The notes under the pieces are model-generated. The model was not told where the DNA came from, did no database searches, and saw only the letters and a list, made by a program, of their open reading frames with translations. Shown here piece after piece: positions 45,873 through 54,798 of a DNA stretch of 64,000 nucleotides. A program made the translations under genes and the position numbers. How positions within the stretch are numbered: the first letter of the stretch is position 1; every line of letters starts with the position of its first letter. Source of the stretch: Paenibacillus_S sp043945595 (GTDB lineage: Bacteria > Bacillota > Bacilli > Paenibacillales > NBRC-103111); the NCBI RefSeq assembly GCF_043945595.1, contig NZ_JBIFNP010000001.1:2666001-2730000 (forward strand), read 5' to 3'.

Positions 45873-48623
45873 TTGACTGAGAACCAGCTTCCTGATGTCC
45901 GGATCTGGAGGGACCTGAGGGACGAAGCGGCCGCCACGGCGGAGAGCGAGTGGGCGGCCGGCTATCTGGCCGAGATGCTGAAGGCTAAACAGCTCGATGT
46001 CGTCGTATCGGATCGGCGCAGCGAAGGCCGCCCGGCTAAACTGAGCATTGTGCTGACGGGAAGAGGGGACGCCCTTGCCAAGAGCTTGGCGGAGCGGCAG
46101 GGCATCGAGCTGCCGGCTGCGGCGGAGGCGTTTGCCGTGCTCCGGGATACGGCTGAGCGCCAGCTTGTTGCCGTCGGCGCGGATGCCCGGGGCCTCGTGT
46201 ATGCCGCCCTGGAATTGGCGGATAAGGTCAAGCATGCCGCCGATCCATTGGCGGCGCTGAGCTCGATGGGCTCCTTCGCGGAGCAGCCGGCTAATCCGGT
46301 ACGCAGCGTGACCCGTTTGTTCAGCAGCGAAGCGGAGGATAAGGCGTGGTTCTACGACGAAGACTTCTGGGAGCCTTATTTGACGGAGCTGGCCACGCAC
46401 CGGTTTAACCGGTTTACGCTCGGTACCGGAGCCGGGTACGATTACCTGATTGATAAAATCGTAGAGGATACGTACTTTTGTTTCATCTATCCGTATTTGC
46501 TGCAGGTTCCGGGGTATTCGGTTCACGTGGACGGACTCGCCGATACGGAAAGGGAGAAAAATCTCCGGATGCTGCAGTATATCGGGGAGCAAGCGAAGCG
46601 GCGCGGACTGACATTCCGGCTGGGGCTGTGGAATCATGCATACGATTACGGACCTGACAATACGAACACCAGGTATCAAATACACGGGCTGGACGCCTCC
46701 AACCATGCATTGTATTGCCGGGATGCCTTAAAGCTTCTGCTGCAGGCATGCCCGGCCATCGAGGGCATCACCTTCCGGGTGCATTTTGAAGGCGGGGTGC
46801 CGGAGCCGACACATGATTTCTGGCGCGCCGTCGTGGAGGGGATCCGGGATGCCGGACGTCCCGTCGAAGTGGATTTTCATGCCAAAGGCGTCAACGATGA
46901 GCTGGTCGATATCGCCTTGAACACAGGGATGCCGGTCGTACTTTCAACGAAATTCTGGGGAGAGCATTTGGGGCTCGCGTATCATCAAGCATCGATCCGC
47001 GACAGGGAGTTTTACCCCAAGCCGCTCGGGGCACGTTCCAAGTCGGCGCATTTCAGTATCGGAAATCCGAACCTGCAGCAGGGCGGGATGGATGTGACCT
47101 CCAAGCGAAGCTATACCCGTTATGGGTATGCCGATTATTACCGCGACGACCGCAAGTATGGAATCGTCCATCGGGTGTGGCCGGGAACCCAGCGGATCTT
47201 GACATGGGGCGATCCGGAGCTGGCGGCCGGTTATGGCCGCAGCGCGGGCTTTTGCGGATCGCTTGGCATGGAGTGGTTCGAGCCGCTTTCTTTTAAAGGC
47301 CGCAAAGGCTCGGGACATCCGGGCGGACGCGAGCTGTACGCGGACGAAGCATTGCAGCTGGGCGCTCGCGACTGGAGCAAGTTTTCTTATACTTACCGGC
47401 TGCTGGGGCGGCTTTCTTATGATCCGGAGGCTGATCCGGAGACGTGGAGAAGATATCTTCGCTCGGAGTTTCGGGATGCCGCTTCGGCATGTGAAGAAGC
47501 TATGGCTTATGCCAGCCGCATTCTGCCTTTGATCCTGACGGCCCATGCGCCGTCAGTCGCCAATAACGTCTATTGGCCCGAGATGTATGCCAACATGCCG
47601 TTGTATCGAAGAGGGGAACCGATACATAATCCGTATCAATCCTATGGGTATCCGTATAATTATGACTTCGATACTCCTGCGCCGCATACATTCGGTTCCG
47701 TCAGCCCGCTGGACCCTGTGCTCATATACGAGATTAACGAATTTGCGGACGATATTCTGCTAGAAAAGCGGAAAGGGAAATATTCGCCGCTCGACATAGC
47801 GGAGATGCTGGATGATTTGGCTGAGCGTGCCGAGCAGTCGCTGTCCGAAGCGCTGCAAAGAGTGCAGGAACACGGTGCCCCGCCATTCCGGCGATGGGCT
47901 GCCGATGTGCGGATCATGGCCGGCACCGGCCGGTTCTTTGCGCACAAATTTCGCGCAGGGGTCGCCTATGCCTTGTTTGAAAGAACAGGGGAGGCCGGCC
48001 TGTTAAAGGATGCCATAGACTACTATCATACCGCCCGGGAACGGTGGAAGCAGGTGATTGCCGCTTCTTCGGGCATCTATAACGAGGATTTGACCTTCGG
48101 GCGCGCTCATTATTCGCGCGGACACTGGTCCGACAGGCTGAGGGAGATCGACGAGGATATCCAGGCAATGGAACGCATCTACGAAGAGTTTCAAGCGGAT
48201 CAGTCGGCGGAGGCTCGTACTCTTGACGCGATGCTGGCCGCCATGCCGCAAGGGCCGCGTCCCCAAGGCGTTCATGCTCCTGCAAGCTCCTTTATCAAGG
48301 GGCAGCCGATCGAGCTGCGGCTTACCTTTACAGGCGATGCCCGCGCGGATTCCATGACCTCCATGGCTTCCGTGGCTTCCGGGCTGCAAGTGCTGCTGCA
48401 TTACCGTCATGTCAATCAAGCCGAATCGTATGCTGCTTTGGATATGGAGCGGCAGGGGGAGAGCTTTCAGGCTTCCATACCCGCAGCTTATACGATGTCA
48501 CCGTATCCGGTTGCGTATTTTTTCGAGGTGAGAACGGCCGGCGGCGACGCGTGGCTGGTGCCCGGATTGGAAAAGAGCTTATCCAATCAGCCTTACTATG
48601 TCGTTCAGGCTGCGAAGGAATAA
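45873..48623 (+). CDS. Large putative carbohydrate-active enzyme, family not recognised (paralogue 2)
   Basis: A 916-residue paralogue of the protein at 41634, collinear over its whole length. Shared blocks: ARGLVYAALELADKVKHA, RSVTRLFSSEAEDKAWFYDE, RFNRFTLGTGAGYDY, FRLGLWNHAY, FRVHFEGGVPEP, VEVDFHAKGVND, FKGRKGSGHPGGREL, PYYVVQAAKE. Differences lie in the loop with SKSAHFSIGNPNLQQGGMD and in a low-complexity hinge (DSMTSMASVASG). The TTG start has AAGAGGTG upstream. No signal peptide, so it acts inside the cell. Keeping two copies in one operon suggests two related substrates or a paired activity. Confidence 0.6.
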   Translation: MTENQLPDVRIWRDLRDEAAATAESEWAAGYLAEMLKAKQLDVVVSDRRSEGRPAKLSIVLTGRGDALAKSLAERQGIELPAAAEAFAVLRDTAERQLVAVGADARGLVYAALELADKVKHAADPLAALSSMGSFAEQPANPVRSVTRLFSSEAEDKAWFYDEDFWEPYLTELATHRFNRFTLGTGAGYDYLIDKIVEDTYFCFIYPYLLQVPGYSVHVDGLADTEREKNLRMLQYIGEQAKRRGLTFRLGLWNHAYDYGPDNTNTRYQIHGLDASNHALYCRDALKLLLQACPAIEGITFRVHFEGGVPEPTHDFWRAVVEGIRDAGRPVEVDFHAKGVNDELVDIALNTGMPVVLSTKFWGEHLGLAYHQASIRDREFYPKPLGARSKSAHFSIGNPNLQQGGMDVTSKRSYTRYGYADYYRDDRKYGIVHRVWPGTQRILTWGDPELAAGYGRSAGFCGSLGMEWFEPLSFKGRKGSGHPGGRELYADEALQLGARDWSKFSYTYRLLGRLSYDPEADPETWRRYLRSEFRDAASACEEAMAYASRILPLILTAHAPSVANNVYWPEMYANMPLYRRGEPIHNPYQSYGYPYNYDFDTPAPHTFGSVSPLDPVLIYEINEFADDILLEKRKGKYSPLDIAEMLDDLAERAEQSLSEALQRVQEHGAPPFRRWAADVRIMAGTGRFFAHKFRAGVAYALFERTGEAGLLKDAIDYYHTARERWKQVIAASSGIYNEDLTFGRAHYSRGHWSDRLREIDEDIQAMERIYEEFQADQSAEARTLDAMLAAMPQGPRPQGVHAPASSFIKGQPIELRLTFTGDARADSMTSMASVASGLQVLLHYRHVNQAESYAALDMERQGESFQASIPAAYTMSPYPVAYFFEVRTAGGDAWLVPGLEKSLSNQPYYVVQAAKE

Positions 48624-48641
48624 AAATAAGGATGGGAACGA

Positions 48642-49909
48642 ATGAAAGCTTTGCTGCAATACGGGAAAGGTCAGCTTCAGGTAGAGGTACCGGATACGGC
48701 GACGGTCATTGAACCGGTTCATCTGAACGGACTGCCTGATGAGAAAGAGGCGGTGATGCATGCCCTGCGTCAGCCGATCGGCGCCGTCCGTCCGCTGCGC
48801 GACATGGTGAAACGGACGGATAAGGTGGCTATCGTCATCAGCGATATTACCCGCCCGACGCCGAACCATAAGCTGGTCCCTGGCTGCTTGAAGAGCTGGC
48901 TCATGTGCCGGCGGAGCAGTTCGTCATCATTAACGGTACGGGGACACACCGCGATCAAACACGCGAAGAGCTCGTGCAGATGCTGGGTGAGGATATCGTG
49001 AGCCGTGTGCGAGTCATCAATCACCATTGCCATGAAAAGTCGGAGCTCGTTAACCTGGGACGGTGCTCCTTCGGCTGCGATGTCTTTCTGAATAAGGAAT
49101 ACGTCGAGGCCGACTTCCGCATCGTAACCGGGTTTATCGAGCCGCATTTCTTCGCCGGATTTTCCGGCGGGCCCAAGGGAATCATGCCCGGTATTGCGGG
49201 TATTGAAACGATTATGACGTTCCATAACGCCCGGATGATCGGCGATCCTCTGGCCACTTGGGGCAATATGACGGGAAACCCGCTGCAGCGGATGGCCGGC
49301 GAGGTAAACCGTATGTGTCCGGTGGATTTCATACTGAACGTGACGCTGAATAAGGAGAAGGAGATTACCGGCGTCTTCGCGGGGGAATTGTTCGAGGCGC
49401 ATGCGGCAGGCTGCGCATTTGTCAAGAACGATGCGATGGCTTCCGTGCCAACGCGTTTTGATGTGGTAATTACATCCAATTCCGGTTATCCGCTCGACCA
49501 GAACCTTTATCAGGCGGTGAAAGGAATCAGCGCCGCCCATAAAATCGTCAAGCAGGGCGGCGCCATTATTTGCGCGGCCGAATGCTCGGACGGCATTCCC
49601 CATCATGGCAATTATGCAGAGATTTTGCAGCTTCGGAAGACGCCGCAGGAAATTCTTCAGCTGATTAACGAAGGCGACTTTCAAAAGTTCGATCAATGGC
49701 AGGTGCAGAAGCAGGCGGTCGTCCAGGTATGGGCTGACGTGTACGTTCTGTCATCGCTTCCGGATGAGGACATCCGGAAAGCGATGTTTACGCCGGTGCA
49801 CGACATTGAAGTGCTGCTCGGCAAGCTTCGGGAACGGTATGGCAGAGATATGAGCGTAGCGGTGCTGCCGCTGGGACCGTTAACCATCCCTTACGTACAA
49901 GGGGAATAA
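48642..49909 (+). pseudogene. LarA-type nickel-dependent racemase family protein (one frameshift)
   Basis: A homologue of lactate racemase LarA, which uses a pincer nickel nucleotide to racemise 2-hydroxy acids; relatives epimerise sugar acids. The frame slips near 48880; adding one C to GGTCCC restores NHKLVPWLLEELAHVPAEQF and 422 residues, the normal length. All four key residues appear intact and correctly spaced: His in GTGTHRDQ, His in IEPHFFAGF, the cofactor-linked Lys in SGGPKGIMPG and, 16 residues on, the nickel His in MTFHNAR. It is last in the operon with the two large paralogues. Cofactor-making genes (larB, larC, larE) are not in the window. The break is at a GGWCC site. Confidence 0.86.
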
Positions 49910-49972
49910 ATTCAGGCTCGCGTGCCGGGCGTATGCTGTCAAAGGCTAGATTGAATTTTTGATAATAAACCA

Positions 49973-50047
49973 TTGAGCGACCTCATAGCTGGTTTTTGGA
50001 GGGATAGACTGCCTTCAAATCTACCCCTGCGAGGCGCTCGTTTTTGT
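49973..50047 (+). promoter_or_regulatory. Long hairpin with T run ahead of the AraC-type regulator
   Basis: GAGCGACCTC near 49975 can pair with GAGGCGCTC near 50035 around a loop of about 50 bases, followed by GTTTTTGTG. It either ends the LarA operon or acts as a leader attenuator of the regulator gene that starts at 50077. Confidence 0.5.
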
Positions 50048-50076
50048 GTTCGGATCCAGAGGGAAGGAGGAGGTAC

Positions 50077-52416
50077 ATGGGATTCAAACTCACCGGGAGA
50101 CGAGTATTCGGCAGCCGGACAGCGCTGCTTCACCGCATGATTCTGCTGACCTTGGCTGCTTCTATCCTGCCGACTTTACTTGTAGGCATCAGCAGCTATC
50201 ATCTCTCCACTTCGACACTGCAGAATGAAATTAACCGCGCCCATGTTCAACTGCTGGAGAATACTTCGGCCAATATTGACCGCGACCTGCAAAATATTCA
50301 AGACAGCACGCTGCAGATGCTATTTCATCCTCTCTTTGCCAATGAAGCCTTACAGCGGGGACTTAAGGAAAATGAATTTGAATTTAACCTGCAGGTTTCA
50401 CAGTTTTTTTCAACTTTTCAGTATAATCATAAGCTAATTATGGATATATCCATGTATATCAAAGACAATTATCTGCTTTCTTCCTCTTACGGCTTATTTA
50501 AGACGGCCCCGGTTTACGACCGCAACAGGCTGAACGATGCCATGGTTTCTCCGAAGGAGCTTCAATGGAGCAATACCGTATTTCACATTCGGGAGAACGA
50601 TGAAGCGAAAGGGGTGACCTTCATCTGCAAGCTGCCTCTTCAAGCGCCCAATCCGATCGGCCTGATGCTGGTTCGGATCGATCAGAAGCTATTCCAGGAT
50701 TCGCTTCAGCGTTCGACCGTTTATCCGGGACAGATGACGGTGATCGTAGACCAAGAAGGAGAAGCCGTAGCCGCTTCCTCCGCCTTTACTCTTCCTTCCG
50801 ATCTGCTCGAAACGATTCGCCAAAAAAACCGGTCCGAGCACAAGCTCAATTACCATTGGAGCAACCGCGATTATTTGGTCACGACACTGACCTCTCCCTA
50901 TACCGGCTGGCAGTATATCGACTTGATACCGATCCAGCAATTAAATGCCAAATCGGCGGGAATCGGTGTCATCACAGCCATGGTGCTCATTGTTGTGCTG
51001 CTGTTCGCCCTTGTTCTCACCTTTCTGGGGACGCAGTGGATTTACCGGCCCGTAGCCAACCTTATGAACTATTTAAAACGGGAGGCGTCCTTCGGCAATG
51101 AAACGGGAGAAGACGAAATCGATTATATGAAGCAAAGCTGGCTTGCTTTAAAGCATCAAACGAAACAGCTGCAGCATCAGCTATCCGCTCAACTGCCCAT
51201 AATTCGCGAAGCGTTCGTTATGCAGATGCTGCAGGGACATTATCTGCATTATTCCCGGCAGGAGCTGGAGCATTTGTTCGTGCGTTACGGGCTGCCTTAC
51301 CAAACCCGATTCGCAGTCTTTCTAATGACCTATGACAGAAGCGGTCCTGAGGAAGGGAAGTTTTTTGACCAAGACCGGGACCTCGTTGTTTTTGCAATGA
51401 AAAATATCGTCACGGATATGGTGCATTCGGATGACCGGGATTTTCTTGGGATGGCGGTCAATTGCTTGAACGATCAGGTAGCTGTGCTGCTCTGGCATGA
51501 TGCACAAGCGGGAAACAAAGCCGATGATGAAACGATGGAGCTTTGGGAAGCTTCCGTGAAAGCATTCGTTGAAGAGCTCCGAAATCTATTAAGCGATTAT
51601 TTGCGGCTGCCGGTCACAGCGGGGCTCGGAGCAGCAGCGAGCGAAATCGGCGATCTGCCGCAGGCCTACCGGCAAGCAGTGGCAGCGCTTACTTCGCGTC
51701 TCGTCGTCGGAGGAGAACAGGTCATAGCACCGGACAACGATTTCCTGAGGTCCAATGGAAGCTTCCGCTACCCGATCGAGCTGGAACGGCATTACGAGGA
51801 GTCTTTGAAGCAGGGGGATCTTCAGGAATCGGAACGGATGCTGCACGAGTTTTCGAAATATGTCATCGGTGCGACCCAGGTTGCCAAAATCATTCAAATG
51901 TCCTATACGCAGCTGCTCGGTACGACGATACGCACCATGTACCTGCTTGGCATTGAACCGGACTCCTTATTTAAAGGAGAAGAGCCTTATGAATACTTGC
52001 GCAGGTTTCAGAACATGGATGATTTAAACCGCTGGTTTGTACAGAGTCTGATTACGCCTATCGTGGGGTTCGTCAGCAATAAAACGCTGGTAGAGCACGA
52101 GCAGATTATCGACAAGGTGACCGCCTATATTCACGATCATTACCAAGAGGACATTTCCCAGGATCAGTGCGCGCGTAATTTTGGCATCAGCCGTACCCAT
52201 CTCAGCAAGCTGTTCAAAAAATTCAAGCAGATTGCCTTCAGCGACTACTTAACACAGGTGCGGATGGAGAAGGCGAAAGAGCTGCTGCTTGCATCCGATA
52301 TTCCAGTGGCGGACATTTCAGAAAAGGTGGGCTACCTGCATACGCAAAACTTTATCCGTGTATTTAAAAAGCTGGAAGGGATCACGCCGGGACAATTCCG
52401 TGAAGGACGCGGGTAG
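50077..52416 (+). CDS. Membrane-anchored AraC-family regulator (YesS-like)
   Basis: A 779-residue one-component regulator. Helices near 20-40 and 300-322 enclose an extracytoplasmic sensor region, as in YesM kinases, but there is no kinase domain. A cytoplasmic GGDEF-like remnant/helical region follows and the C-terminal 100 residues form an AraC domain (DQCARNFGISRTHLSKLFKK and VADISEKVGYLHTQNFIRVFKK). It therefore senses outside and binds DNA from the membrane. GGAGGAGG before ATG 50077 fixes the start. It lies just upstream of an LplB/LplC/LplA-type importer, its probable target. Confidence 0.9.
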   Translation: MGFKLTGRRVFGSRTALLHRMILLTLAASILPTLLVGISSYHLSTSTLQNEINRAHVQLLENTSANIDRDLQNIQDSTLQMLFHPLFANEALQRGLKENEFEFNLQVSQFFSTFQYNHKLIMDISMYIKDNYLLSSSYGLFKTAPVYDRNRLNDAMVSPKELQWSNTVFHIRENDEAKGVTFICKLPLQAPNPIGLMLVRIDQKLFQDSLQRSTVYPGQMTVIVDQEGEAVAASSAFTLPSDLLETIRQKNRSEHKLNYHWSNRDYLVTTLTSPYTGWQYIDLIPIQQLNAKSAGIGVITAMVLIVVLLFALVLTFLGTQWIYRPVANLMNYLKREASFGNETGEDEIDYMKQSWLALKHQTKQLQHQLSAQLPIIREAFVMQMLQGHYLHYSRQELEHLFVRYGLPYQTRFAVFLMTYDRSGPEEGKFFDQDRDLVVFAMKNIVTDMVHSDDRDFLGMAVNCLNDQVAVLLWHDAQAGNKADDETMELWEASVKAFVEELRNLLSDYLRLPVTAGLGAAASEIGDLPQAYRQAVAALTSRLVVGGEQVIAPDNDFLRSNGSFRYPIELERHYEESLKQGDLQESERMLHEFSKYVIGATQVAKIIQMSYTQLLGTTIRTMYLLGIEPDSLFKGEEPYEYLRRFQNMDDLNRWFVQSLITPIVGFVSNKTLVEHEQIIDKVTAYIHDHYQEDISQDQCARNFGISRTHLSKLFKKFKQIAFSDYLTQVRMEKAKELLLASDIPVADISEKVGYLHTQNFIRVFKKLEGITPGQFREGRG

Positions 52417-52437
52417 AGGAGCAGCAGGCAGAACGGC

Positions 52438-52481
52438 CCTCTTTACAGCTTGAGAGAAAGCAAGCCCCCGCTGTAAAGAGG
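52438..52481 (+). terminator. Stem-loop after the AraC-type regulator
   Basis: A perfect 12-base stem, CCTCTTTACAGC / GCTGTAAAGAGG, with a 20-base loop. No T run follows directly; instead the repeat element at 52485 begins. The T run (GGGGGTTTTT) is found after that element, as if it had been split away. Confidence 0.65.
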
Positions 52482-52484
52482 TCA

Positions 52485-52641
52485 CTGAAAAACTTACGGA
52501 GGGTACGGAAACGTTCTGTAGAAGCATAAGCGTTCGCCTTTGTCCCTGGATTTCAACCGCTACAAGCGGAATATAATCAGAGAAATCTAGGGACACAACG
52601 ATCGGAAGAATGTTCCGTACTCGGAGCAATGAATTTTTCAG
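52485..52641. repeat. MITE-like palindromic repeat element
   Basis: A 157-base element bounded by inverted ends CTGAAAAA / TTTTTCAG. Inside, further arms pair in order: GTACGGAAACGTTCT with AGAATGTTCCGTAC, GTCCCTGGATTTC with GAAATCTAGGGAC, and ACCGCT with AGCGG at the centre. It codes for nothing. Near-identical 13-base direct copies flank it (CGCTGTAAAGAGG at 52469-52481 and CGCTGTAAAGGGG at 52648-52660), like a target duplication. I recall very similar intergenic repeats in Paenibacillus genomes, which supports the genus guess but is from memory. Confidence 0.72.
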
Positions 52642-52829
52642 CGGCCTCGCTGTAAAGGGGGTTTTTGCTTGAACCACGCGAATACTCGTTTTGTGACCAG
52701 AGCCCGTGAAGTCACAGAATGAGCATGCACAATTGGCTTATTGAGAATTACCGGAGCCTTCCCTAGAATACAGATTGCCGGCATGCAGCAGCAGTATAGA
52801 AAGGTGTCATTCCAATTTGTATAGAAAGG

Positions 52830-53831
52830 ATGAGCGCATTGCCAGATCAATCAGGTACTTCAGCACCCGTCAATCAGGTCAAGTCTTCCTTGCCGACGCA
52901 GCAGACAAGAAACCGCTTTATACACTGGCTGAAGAGCTGGAAGGCGACTTGGAAGCAGGAAAAATATTTATACGTCCTCGCGCTGCCGGGACTGCTGTAC
53001 TTCCTTATTTTCAAGTACATCCCTTTATGGGGGCTGTCGCTTGCATTCACCGAGTATTCTCCTTATCTCGGTTTATTCAAAAGCGAGTGGGTCGGATTGA
53101 AGCACTTCGAAAGCTTTTTTGCGAACCCGGATTTTTGGCTGCTGTTTCGCAATACATTGGCGATCAGTCTTCTAAATATCACGTTATTTTTTCCGATGCC
53201 GATTATTATTGCGCTGCTGCTGAATGAGATCAAGAATGCAGCCTTCAAAAAATGGGTGCAAACGTCGATTTATTTGCCGCATTTTTTATCCTGGGTCGTT
53301 ATTGTGGGCATCTGCTTTCTGACCTTGAGCGGCAGCGGAATTATTAATAAGCTGGCCGTTGAATCGGGAAGGCAGGCTATCAACTTCCTAACGAATCCCG
53401 AAACGTTCTGGGGCATGCTGACCGCACAGACGATCTGGAAAGAAACCGGCTGGGGAACGATTATATTTCTGGCTGCGCTGGCCGGTATTAACCCCGAGCT
53501 GTACGAGGCGGCGAAGATCGACGGCGCGAACCGCTGGAAGCAGATGCTGTATGTGACGATCCCCGGTATTAAAGGAACCGTCATTATTTTGCTGATTCTT
53601 CGTCTGGGCCAGGTGCTGGATATCGGCTTTGAGCATATTTACTTGATGTCCAGCTCGGCGGTAACGGAGGTTGCGGATGTCTTCGACACTTATGCATACC
53701 GGGTGGGGATTCAGAACGGCCGGTTCAGCTTTGCGACCGCAGTCGGCATCTTCAAGTCGGTGGTGGGATTGGTTCTCGTGCTGCTGGCCGACCGCGCGGC
53801 CAAGAAGCTGGGAGAGGAGGGGGTGTACTAA
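52830..53831 (+). CDS. Sugar ABC permease, LplB type
   Basis: A 333-residue permease with a hydrophilic N-terminal tail of about 45 residues, then six helices (first: YLYVLALPGLLYFLIFKYI). The EAA loop is EAAKIDGANRWKQMLYVTIPGI. The LplB class handles complex oligosaccharides or their derivatives in Paenibacillus-like bacteria. The start is not certain: ATG 52830 touches its ribosome site AAAGG, and the TTG at 52839 is better spaced. The next permease gene starts in the same bases where this one stops. Confidence 0.9.
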   Translation: MSALPDQSGTSAPVNQVKSSLPTQQTRNRFIHWLKSWKATWKQEKYLYVLALPGLLYFLIFKYIPLWGLSLAFTEYSPYLGLFKSEWVGLKHFESFFANPDFWLLFRNTLAISLLNITLFFPMPIIIALLLNEIKNAAFKKWVQTSIYLPHFLSWVVIVGICFLTLSGSGIINKLAVESGRQAINFLTNPETFWGMLTAQTIWKETGWGTIIFLAALAGINPELYEAAKIDGANRWKQMLYVTIPGIKGTVIILLILRLGQVLDIGFEHIYLMSSSAVTEVADVFDTYAYRVGIQNGRFSFATAVGIFKSVVGLVLVLLADRAAKKLGEEGVY

Positions 53832-54712
53832 TGAAGCTGCATTGGGGCTCGCGTCTGTTTGATATTGTTAACTTTGCGTTTCTTGGGCTGGTTGCGTTAT
53901 CGACCTTGCTGCCGTTTCTTTATGTGATTCTCGTTTCGTTTACCGATCCTATTGAGTACCAGACCAGTCCCATCGTCATCATTCCCAAGCATTGGAGCTT
54001 GGCCTCATATGAATTCATTTTGTCGACCCGGACGTTTGTCAACTCGCTTAGCGTAAGCGCTCTTCTGGCGATTGTCGGCACGGCCTGCAGTCTCATATTG
54101 ACCAGCGGCCTCGCCTACGCCTTATCCCGCAAAAAGTTCAGGCTGAAGCGGGTGTTCATGATCGGCATTTTGTTCACGATGCTGTTCAATCCGGGCATGA
54201 TTCCGAACTATTTGCTGGTCAAGGAGCTGGGCTTGATTAACACGATATGGTCGCTTATTCTTCCCGTACTGAGCAGCGCGTGGTACGTCATTCTGATGAA
54301 AAGCTTTTACCAGGAAATTCCCGAGGAGCTGGAAGAATCGGCCAAAATGGACGGATGTACGGACGTCGGCGTATTTTTCCGGATTATGCTGCCGGTTTCC
54401 GTCACGGCGCTTGTCGCCTTCGGCTTGTTTTTCGCCGTCGCTTATTGGAATACGTATTTCAATGCGGTGCTCTATATTAACAAAGATACGCTTCGCCCTA
54501 TGCAGGTCGTGCTGCAGGTGCTGCTGATTCAGGCGTCGACCCAGGTAGGCGACCCGTCTGTCGCGCAAATGCTGCAGAGCGATCAGATGCTGCCGCCGGA
54601 GACGATTAAAATGTCGGCGGTCGTCGTGGCTTCCCTGCCGATCCTCATTGTGTATCCGTTCCTACAGAAATATTTTGCCAAAGGCATGATGGTCGGCTCC
54701 GTGAAAGGTTAA
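53831..54712 (+). CDS. Sugar ABC permease, LplC/YtcP type
   Basis: A 293-residue permease with six helices, the partner of the LplB-type subunit; start and stop overlap by one base (TAATG). The EAA loop is ESAKMDGCTDVGVFFRIMLPV, and it ends with KGMMVGSVKG. A characteristic periplasmic segment VLLIQASTQVGDPSVAQMLQ is present. GGAGAGGAGG precedes the ATG. A binding-protein gene follows after 86 bases. Confidence 0.92.
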   Translation: MKLHWGSRLFDIVNFAFLGLVALSTLLPFLYVILVSFTDPIEYQTSPIVIIPKHWSLASYEFILSTRTFVNSLSVSALLAIVGTACSLILTSGLAYALSRKKFRLKRVFMIGILFTMLFNPGMIPNYLLVKELGLINTIWSLILPVLSSAWYVILMKSFYQEIPEELEESAKMDGCTDVGVFFRIMLPVSVTALVAFGLFFAVAYWNTYFNAVLYINKDTLRPMQVVLQVLLIQASTQVGDPSVAQMLQSDQMLPPETIKMSAVVVASLPILIVYPFLQKYFAKGMMVGSVKG

Positions 54713-54798
54713 CGTATATTTCCTGAAGGGAGTGAGGCTTATCGGGACAGATCCCTTTTGAAAAAGGCGTTTCCATATTTGACGAGGAGGTCGTGAAC

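Noticed and set aside
45432..46706. Minus-strand frame of over 400 codons across the Rieske gene and paralogue 2
   Set aside because: It spans two real genes on the other strand and shows no recognisable domain.
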